DNA from: DAOPMC01 sp035392025
GTDB taxonomy: Bacteria > Bacillota_I > Bacilli_A > RF39 > UBA660
Assembly: GCA_035392025.1 (NCBI GenBank)
Contig: DAOPMC010000031.1
Coordinates: 1 to 11,814 of the forward strand
Direction: 5' to 3'
DNA: 11,814 nt
Below are positions 6,374 to 11,814 of this stretch, in pieces. Both the position numbers and the translations under genes were made by a program. The notes under the pieces were generated by a model. The model ran no database searches, was not told the DNA's origin, and saw only the letters and a list, made by a program, of their open reading frames with translations. The stretch's first letter is position 1. Each line of letters opens with the position of its first letter.

Positions 6374-8344
6374 TTATCCTTCTTTCATATATTCATTTGC
6401 TTGATCTTTTTTGATTAGGTCAAACACTACCGTATCATCAGAAATTTTTAAAATATCTTCCGCGTATTTAGTATTTTTTTCTATTTCATCTTCGGTTAAT
6501 ACCGTATCTTTTAATAATTTGTATTCTCCTTTCCCACTATTATAATAAATATTATTTGTTAACCAGTTACCATTAGGGAAAACGACAATATTATCATCTA
6601 CATTAAATATATCCGTTCCAAGTGCATATTTACTTTTAATATTTAACATATTACCTAACGTTGGTAAGACATCATACATACCCATCGCTGTTGTTATTTC
6701 TTCTTTTATTTGATTATTTTTAGTCCATATGACAAGTGGAACATTTCTATTTAATTCAAACCAATAATAATCTAGTTCTTGATATCTTGGATCGCTATCA
6801 TTATATGTCAAATTAGTTGTGACATCATAATTAATTAGACGGTTGTAATCGCTTTTCGATAGTTTGGCATCATGATCTCCATATATTACAACCACTGTAT
6901 TTTCTAGTAAGCCAGCCTCATCAAGAAGTTTCATAAATAGTCCTAACTGCTTATCTGCATAATGAAGTGATTTCAAATAATTCCCCATTTTAGTATCTTC
7001 CATATATTGATATGTTTTCCCATTAGCAGTTAAAGTAACGTCAAAATTGCCATACATTTTAACTTCATCAAATGGTGTATGGTTACTAAGTGTTATCATA
7101 TTAGCATAAAATAAAGAATTTTCTTCACTTATCTCTTTTATCATTGGTACTGACTGAGTATAAAAAGATTTATCTGATAGACCAAATCCTATCTTTTCAT
7201 CTAACACATAGTAACTTTTATCATAAAGTTTATCATATCCAAGACTTATATGTGCTTGATCTCTATTCCAAAATTTACCACTATTAGCATGCATGCTAAA
7301 TGTATAATAACCTTTTTCTTTCAATAAAATTGGAATCGACTCGAACTTTTTATCTGCATAATTTACAAATACAGACCCGCTTTTAACTGGTAAAATTGAT
7401 GTCATAAAAGTATATTCAGCATCACTACTAGTACCTACACTAATCTGTGAATAAAAATTGCTAAAATACATCCCTTCACTGGCCATTTTATTAAGTACCG
7501 GTGTTACTTCCTTACCATTAAACTCTAACTCCATTGCAAATTGTTGTGCACTTTCATAATGAATGGTAATGACATTCATTCCCTCAAATATACCACTATA
7601 CTCATTAGATTGATGCTCACTTTTACTATAATAAAAATTCTTAAAATTGCTATAAGCTTGATCTGATCCAAATAATTCTGATATTGTTGGTCTAATACTA
7701 GTCAAAGCATCACTGGCATGATAGATATATATTCCAAATTTACCAACTAAGTATTCTCTATTCCACTGCTTATAAATCCTAGAATAATCGATTGGGCTTA
7801 AACACACAATAAATATTATAAAAAGAAATAACCATGTAAAAAATACTCTTTTCCTATTTAGTTTGCTATCTAATGATGATGTTTCTACTTTGTTTTTCTT
7901 GAAAACAGCGTTTACCACTAAAAATATTATAAATGGTATAAATATTATTATATATTTGATATTTATTAAATCTAGTAGAACATTGCCAGCAGTTCCACCT
8001 GTTTCCGTATTAGCGAACAATAAAGAAATAAATTCAACTGATAAAAAAGAATTATAATATCCATAATATATAAGATCACTAAAGCATAATAAATTCCCTA
8101 AAATAAGCATGATGATTAAAAAGCATTTTCTTCTTTTCTTTTTAAATAGTAGTGATAAAAGTCCTAATAAGAAACTAAAACTTAATTCTCCCATAAAAGA
8201 TACAAAATTAAAATATTGATTAATTGTTAATGCTTTTAATAGATAGCCACATAATGTATTTGCAATTACGAACATAATTAAAAAGATGTTATCAAAAAAC
8301 ATTTGTTTTAAACTAAATAAAATCTTCTTAAATTTATCTTTCAT
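6374..8344 (-). CDS. ltaS: Lipoteichoic acid synthase-like sulfatase-fold transferase
   Basis: LtaS-type enzymes polymerise glycerol phosphate from phosphatidylglycerol onto a glycolipid anchor outside the membrane. The 656-residue protein has about five transmembrane helices (about 20-40, 50-68, 75-96, 130-148, 167-183), then an extracytoplasmic alkaline phosphatase/sulfatase-fold domain (about 250-585). By comparison with the S. aureus enzyme, active-site residues are present: E264 in IHYES, the nucleophile T305 in GTSSDAEY, W359 and R361 in KFWNRDQ, H422 in SNHTPF, and D490-H491 in YGDHD. The start ATG overlaps the YihY stop as ATGA, so translation is coupled. Length and topology match the family. 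A related role, such as a phosphoglycerol transferase acting on another polymer, is possible; ltaS is used in the family sense. Confidence 0.88.
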   Translation of the reverse strand: MKDKFKKILFSLKQMFFDNIFLIMFVIANTLCGYLLKALTINQYFNFVSFMGELSFSFLLGLLSLLFKKKRRKCFLIIMLILGNLLCFSDLIYYGYYNSFLSVEFISLLFANTETGGTAGNVLLDLINIKYIIIFIPFIIFLVVNAVFKKNKVETSSLDSKLNRKRVFFTWLFLFIIFIVCLSPIDYSRIYKQWNREYLVGKFGIYIYHASDALTSIRPTISELFGSDQAYSNFKNFYYSKSEHQSNEYSGIFEGMNVITIHYESAQQFAMELEFNGKEVTPVLNKMASEGMYFSNFYSQISVGTSSDAEYTFMTSILPVKSGSVFVNYADKKFESIPILLKEKGYYTFSMHANSGKFWNRDQAHISLGYDKLYDKSYYVLDEKIGFGLSDKSFYTQSVPMIKEISEENSLFYANMITLSNHTPFDEVKMYGNFDVTLTANGKTYQYMEDTKMGNYLKSLHYADKQLGLFMKLLDEAGLLENTVVVIYGDHDAKLSKSDYNRLINYDVTTNLTYNDSDPRYQELDYYWFELNRNVPLVIWTKNNQIKEEITTAMGMYDVLPTLGNMLNIKSKYALGTDIFNVDDNIVVFPNGNWLTNNIYYNSGKGEYKLLKDTVLTEDEIEKNTKYAEDILKISDDTVVFDLIKKDQANEYMKEG

Positions 8345-9168
8345 ATTGAACCCTTTTCTTTAATATCTTTATATTTTTTATTATTTAGTGCAATCCCAGC
8401 TACAAATATATATGATAATACATAAATCCAAATAAATAAAACTAAAATATTAGAAAAGCTACCATACAGCAAGCTGTAGTCGGCAACCTTAGTAATATAT
8501 AAATAATATATTTGTGTTGCAATTATCCACCCAATAGATGCAAATAGCGCACCATAAGTAGTTTCCCTACTCTTAATTGCCATATTAGGTGCCATAGTAT
8601 ATATGATTTTAATGTTTAAAAATATAAATAAAAATGTAACTGGTATTTTTAAATATTTATATAATTGCGCAAATACTGCAATTTGATGTCCCTCATTAAA
8701 TACATTAGAAAAAAAGTCTATAATAATATTCCCAAATATTGGGACAACTAATAAAAATAAAAGTGCAATTAGAATGATACATGTCATTATTATTGACTTT
8801 ATCCTGCTGCTTACAACTTTCCCATTTTTTATTCCATATAGCATATCGGCAGTATTTATAATCGAATATGGGCCATTTGAAGCTACAAAGAATGCAATTA
8901 TAAATAATACCAAAAAATTAGTACTAATATTACTTGTCTCTAAGGCTGGAAGCACTATATCAACAATAAAACTAGGCAATACTTGATATAATGTTTTACT
9001 TAAATCAGTTGATGCAGTGATTTTAGATGCCACAAATGTAAATATTATGAGTAATGGTATTATTGATAAAACGAGAAAATATGCCAGTTGTCCTGGCAAT
9101 ATTCTCATTTCACCCATTTTCATGACATCCACAAACCTTTTGTAAAAACTCTTAATTCTAGATTTCAT
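8341..9168 (-). CDS. YihY/BrkB family multi-pass membrane protein
   Basis: This 275-residue integral membrane protein has about six hydrophobic segments (near 27-49, 84-108, 126-150, 173-193, 204-226, 237-262). The family pattern shows in PGQLAYFLVLSIIPL (25-39), the SNGPYSIINTADMLYGI segment (97-113), and the YGSFSNILVLFIWIY...AGIALNN signature (235-263). The family has no settled biochemical function; older names such as ribonuclease BN are not supported. AAGGAA (9180-9175) lies inside the end of the preceding gene and 6 nt before the ATG. Its coupling to the LtaS-like gene by a 4-nt overlap suggests a membrane role linked to lipoteichoic acid or lipid metabolism, but that is inference from context. 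Confidence 0.85.
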   Translation of the reverse strand: MKSRIKSFYKRFVDVMKMGEMRILPGQLAYFLVLSIIPLLIIFTFVASKITASTDLSKTLYQVLPSFIVDIVLPALETSNISTNFLVLFIIAFFVASNGPYSIINTADMLYGIKNGKVVSSRIKSIIMTCIILIALLFLLVVPIFGNIIIDFFSNVFNEGHQIAVFAQLYKYLKIPVTFLFIFLNIKIIYTMAPNMAIKSRETTYGALFASIGWIIATQIYYLYITKVADYSLLYGSFSNILVLFIWIYVLSYIFVAGIALNNKKYKDIKEKGSI

Positions 9169-9171
9169 ACT

Positions 9172-11235
9172 TTATTCCTTATTAACATTATATCCTTGTT
9201 CTTTATTGGTTCTCATTTCGATAGTTGCTTCATTAATTGCATCATCAATTGTTTTTATTTCATCAGATATAGTTGAATAACCAATTGCAGCTCCAAAACC
9301 ATATGGTAATTTATCCAGCTCTTTTTGAAGTTTTGAAGTATAATTATTAACTTGTTTTTCACTATAACCAAGTAGATATATTAAAAATTCATTACCATCT
9401 GATCTAATAATCTCACTTTTTTCTAATTGATTATTTATGAGAACTGATGCTGCCTTTACTATCAAATCATTGCCTGCATCATATCCATAATTATCATTAA
9501 CATACTTAAGATTGTTTAAATCAACTATTACTATTGTTCTAGGGAATACTTTCATATCTCCCCACTTTTTCATATTATCATTTAAATAATTTCTATTTTT
9601 AAGTGATGTTAACATATCAGTATATTTTAATCTATCTTCTTTTTTTACAATGTTCTTTTCTTTTTTTGTTTGTCTTAGCTTATATATTATTGCTCCTGCT
9701 ATAAGAGGTATTAAGATTATTAATGCTGCTATTTTTAAAATATAAAAATAATCATGTGATAAATCTGTTATCTCATCTAAATTATTCATAGCCATAGTTT
9801 TATAATTTTCATGGTTACCATACTCATTAACAAAATTAAATAAACTATACAATAAAGTATTATTATCACTAACAACAAAAGTATAATCATTTTCAATGTC
9901 TTCGCTAAACAATAGTTTGTAATTCTTTAGTTTGTCATTAATATTGTATAAATATTGATATTTATCAACTATTATTATTCCATTTTTGATATTTCCATTA
10001 ATCTTGTTTAATACTTTTATATCATAATTATTATTAGCAAGAGATTCATATATATAAGTGTTTTGATAAGTATATAAGTTATATCCATTTAGTCCTAACA
10101 TTGATGTAGCATTTAAATACTTTTTAGATAGACCAACTACTGTTTCCTCAAATTGTGAATTCGTTTTTTGATAATTATTGCTATTATATGTAAAATTTAT
10201 AAATGCTATATCAATTTCCTTTTTATCAAGCGCCTTTTGTAATGCTTTAGTATCATCATACTTAATATATTTAAATTCAATATTATTCATACTTGATAAC
10301 ATATTTATATATTCTGCTGCTATACCATACATATTACCATCAATATTTATATTATATGGTGCATTTTCCACATATCCATATCTATAAACTCTCTCACTTA
10401 AGATGTTCTTTTCTTTATCTAGCACAGAACTTGTGGTTGTATAAAAATCAAATACTTCATTATTGTAAGATTGATATAATTTATATTCTTGCCATTTTGA
10501 ATAATATTTTTTCACTATATCATTTAATCTATTATTATCACTCATTCTAATAACAATAGTGTTATATATATCACTTATTTGATAATTAACATATTTCTCT
10601 GGAAGTTTCAATATACTTGATAGATAAACATAGTTTGGAAGTAACATATTAGAAATTTGATCACTACCAAACGCTAGAATAATATCTTCTATATCATCAT
10701 ATACCTTTAAAGATACATTTGCCACGCCACTAAAGTAATTATTAATAACCGTGCTGTCTTGTTTTAAAATACCAATTGTATGGCCTATCATATCTTCTTT
10801 TTTAGTAATTCGCTCTAGTTTAGACCCAATGAGTAGATAATTATCATAAAATAGAGTTAAATCATCCTGTAATATTTTTTCATTACTACCAACTACTTTA
10901 ATTGCTAAATTGCCATCAGTATTGCTAGCAGGATAATTAATAGAAATTTTATTAAATTCTAGTCCCGTATTAGTTTGAAAATCATTAATAAAGTCAAACG
11001 CGACACCTTTTCCTTCATTTCCAATTATTGCAACATTATTGACAACTTCAATATCAATTAATGTTGTTTTATTATTTTCAATCCACTGCTTTTCTAATAC
11101 CGTCAAATTTGTTGTACTATCTTCAGTATTTAAATATAGATAGATAGTTGCCCCAATAAATAGCAATACTACAATTACTATTATTATAGGTAATACTTTT
11201 TTCTTATTTTTATTTTTATTTTTCAAATTTTTCAC
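9172..11235 (-). CDS. Receptor with two solute-binding-like domains and a degenerate GGDEF domain
   Basis: The 687-residue protein starts with a Lys/Asn-rich tail, one membrane helix (about 14-36) and two extracytoplasmic modules. The first (about 43-255) opens with LTVLEKQWIENN, like the Venus-flytrap domains of BvgS-type sensors. The second (about 281-475) starts YRYGYVENAPYN and contains KKEIDIAFINF. A second helix (about 497-519) leads to a cytoplasmic GGDEF domain (535-687) with DMLTSLKNR (540-548) and DLNNLKYVND (572-581). The signature is DGNEF (613-617): the first Gly and the metal-binding Asp/Glu are changed, and the RxxD inhibitory site is absent (L604, S607). It probably senses a ligand, and cyclase activity is doubtful. 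The GTG start at 11235 lacks a good ribosome binding site; TTG at 11226, 5 nt after GGGTGA (11237-11232), may be the true start. Confidence 0.85.
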   Translation of the reverse strand: MKNLKNKNKNKKKVLPIIIVIVVLLFIGATIYLYLNTEDSTTNLTVLEKQWIENNKTTLIDIEVVNNVAIIGNEGKGVAFDFINDFQTNTGLEFNKISINYPASNTDGNLAIKVVGSNEKILQDDLTLFYDNYLLIGSKLERITKKEDMIGHTIGILKQDSTVINNYFSGVANVSLKVYDDIEDIILAFGSDQISNMLLPNYVYLSSILKLPEKYVNYQISDIYNTIVIRMSDNNRLNDIVKKYYSKWQEYKLYQSYNNEVFDFYTTTSSVLDKEKNILSERVYRYGYVENAPYNINIDGNMYGIAAEYINMLSSMNNIEFKYIKYDDTKALQKALDKKEIDIAFINFTYNSNNYQKTNSQFEETVVGLSKKYLNATSMLGLNGYNLYTYQNTYIYESLANNNYDIKVLNKINGNIKNGIIIVDKYQYLYNINDKLKNYKLLFSEDIENDYTFVVSDNNTLLYSLFNFVNEYGNHENYKTMAMNNLDEITDLSHDYFYILKIAALIILIPLIAGAIIYKLRQTKKEKNIVKKEDRLKYTDMLTSLKNRNYLNDNMKKWGDMKVFPRTIVIVDLNNLKYVNDNYGYDAGNDLIVKAASVLINNQLEKSEIIRSDGNEFLIYLLGYSEKQVNNYTSKLQKELDKLPYGFGAAIGYSTISDEIKTIDDAINEATIEMRTNKEQGYNVNKE
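11206..11223. repeat. Three perfect hexanucleotide repeats in the receptor's N-terminal coding region
   Basis: Three tandem copies of ATTTTT (plus strand) encode Lys-Asn three times (residues 5-10) of the receptor's cytoplasmic tail on the minus strand. Because the unit is 6 nt, gain or loss of copies would keep the frame and only change the length of the basic tail. It lies within 30 nt of the start, so it could also affect translation initiation. Confidence 0.7.
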
Positions 11236-11236
11236 C

Positions 11237-11686
11237 CTATTCTTTATTATATACGATAGAATCAGATAACTTTGACTTTTGGCCTATTAAAGGATAGCCT
11301 TCAGTATCGTCTTCTTCATTGATTATAAATATACTAAAATCATAGTGCTCTTTTTCATCATCAGTGAATAATGCTACATAAGATGTTGCTATTTCTTTAG
11401 CAATTTTAATAGTAGCACCCTTTTTCATAACAATATTGACATTAACTATCTTGCCAGTAGTATGAGCACTTATTTCTTTTAAACTATCATTATTTATACT
11501 ATCATTATGCTTTTTTAGCATAGACTCGGTAATCTGCAAATTTTTTACATCATCTAGGCGATTACCATACACCGGGGTTCCTGTATTAGGAAATAATAAT
11601 TTAAATAAAGCTAACGCAATTATTAAAACTATTGTGCATATTGTAATACAAATAACAGTATATTTATTTTTTCTTAACAATTTCAT
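11237..11686 (-). CDS. Small single-pass membrane-anchored conserved-looking hypothetical protein
   Basis: This is the first gene of the minus-strand operon, 149 residues long. A basic start (MKLLRKNK) and one hydrophobic helix (about 9-32) predict an N-in anchor with an external domain. The external part has PVYGNRLDDVKNLQI (38-52), a beta-like stretch GKIVNVNIVMKKGA (78-91), a helix (93-108), and YDFSIFIINEED and YPLIGQKS (115-138), an alternating alpha/beta layout. I know of no function and do not assign a family. GGAG (11698-11695) lies 8 nt before the ATG, and a strong promoter lies just upstream. The stop TAG is 1 nt from the GTG of the receptor gene, so the two are co-transcribed and probably coupled; an accessory role for the receptor is inference. 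Confidence 0.82.
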   Translation of the reverse strand: MKLLRKNKYTVICITICTIVLIIALALFKLLFPNTGTPVYGNRLDDVKNLQITESMLKKHNDSINNDSLKEISAHTTGKIVNVNIVMKKGATIKIAKEIATSYVALFTDDEKEHYDFSIFIINEEDDTEGYPLIGQKSKLSDSIVYNKE

Positions 11687-11709
11687 TATATCAACTCCAT
11701 ATTAAGTTA

Positions 11710-11738
11710 ATTATATCTTATTTCATGAAAATAATCAA
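11710..11738 (-). promoter_or_regulatory. Sigma-A promoter of the five-gene operon
   Basis: On the minus strand TTGATT (11738-11733, 4 of 6) and TATAAT (11715-11710, 6 of 6) are spaced exactly 17 nt apart. The predicted start near 11703 gives a leader of about 17 nt with the ribosome binding site GGAG close to its 5' end. It is the best promoter in the window and would drive all five minus-strand genes. Confidence 0.72.
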
Positions 11739-11754
11739 TTTTATTTACTAGTAT

Positions 11755-11774
11755 TTAATCAAAAATATGATTAA
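11755..11774. promoter_or_regulatory. Inverted repeat upstream of the operon promoter, possible operator
   Basis: TTAATCA, 6 nt, TGATTAA is a perfect 7-bp dyad centred about 27 nt upstream of the -35 hexamer. The position would suit an activator binding site or an A/T-rich UP element. No named regulator consensus is recognised, and chance is possible in such A/T-rich DNA. Confidence 0.3.
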
Positions 11775-11780
11775 TCTATG

Positions 11781-11814
11781 ATAATGTCTTAGGTGTTATT
11801 CCGGGAAAATGTCC
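11781..11814 (+). repeat. Boundary repeat, right copy
   Basis: ATAATGTC (11781-11788), 14 nt, then GGGAAAATGTCC (11803-11814), matches the left-edge motif in inverted orientation. The match runs to the last base of the window. It is the expected picture where an assembly stops at the end of a repeated element, though that is inferred. Confidence 0.45.

Noticed and set aside
8341..8343. Possible reading of TGA as Trp (Mycoplasma-like code), given the A/T-rich genome
   Set aside because: TGA ends the YihY frame exactly where the LtaS-like start overlaps it, and Trp in the large genes is encoded by TGG, so TGA is a stop here.
8341..9168. Annotation as ribonuclease BN
   Set aside because: That name is an old misassignment for the YihY family; the protein is a multi-pass membrane protein with no nuclease motif.
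10178..10550. Plus-strand open frames inside the receptor gene
   Set aside because: Their Tyr/Ile-rich sequence is the antisense image of A/T-rich coding DNA, with no start context or family similarity.
9172..11235. Annotation as an active diguanylate cyclase
   Set aside because: The DGNEF signature changes the first Gly and the metal-binding acidic residue, so activity cannot be claimed from sequence.
1..11814. CRISPR array, tRNA, rRNA, riboswitch or phage genes
   Set aside because: No spaced direct repeats, tRNA cloverleaf, rRNA stretch or phage-type gene was seen, and the leaders are too short for riboswitches.

Overview
The window is strongly A+T-rich and carries cell-envelope genes typical of a wall-bearing, low-G+C Gram-positive bacterium (Bacillota). 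The pair recU-ponA (Holliday junction resolvase followed by a class A penicillin-binding protein), an LCP cell-wall polymer ligase and an LtaS-type lipoteichoic acid synthase all point there. The very high A/T content, Lys/Asn/Ile-rich proteins and GGDEF and LCP variants suggest an uncultured, perhaps gut-associated Bacilli lineage (RF39- or Erysipelotrichia-like); this placement is inference. TGA acts as a stop (end of the YihY gene) and Trp is TGG, so the standard bacterial code applies.

Layout. Positions 1-53 hold a short hairpin and repeat motif whose inverted counterpart closes the window at 11781-11814. Positions 50-148 (minus) hold a tiny ORF with its own promoter and ribosome binding site, ending right at that motif; it may be a truncated gene. 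Then come recU (291-848) and a class A PBP (857-3754) as an operon closed by a terminator, and an LCP gene (3813-5726) with its own extended -10 promoter. The LCP terminator hairpin lies inside the 3' end of the convergent gene. From 11686 down to 5739 on the minus strand runs a compact five-gene operon: a small membrane-anchored protein, a receptor with two solute-binding-like domains and a degenerate GGDEF domain, a YihY/BrkB membrane protein, an LtaS-like synthase and a membrane-anchored protein of unknown function. Junctions are 1 nt, 3 nt, a 4-nt ATGA overlap and 2 nt. The operon has a clear promoter (TTGATT-N17-TATAAT) at 11710-11738.

How the genes may work together. The two blocks meet tail to tail and cover peptidoglycan polymerisation and cross-linking (PBP), attachment of polymers to peptidoglycan (LCP) and lipoteichoic acid polymerisation (LtaS-like). 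The most interesting feature is the receptor-like protein in the LtaS operon: its architecture suggests an extracytoplasmic ligand sensor, but its GGDEF motif reads DGNEF, so cyclase activity is doubtful. The LCP protein also carries a solute-binding-like segment before its catalytic domain, with a motif resembling one in the receptor (IGILKDETS versus IGILKQDST). A shared mode of extracytoplasmic sensing across the two units is a hypothesis, not shown by sequence alone.
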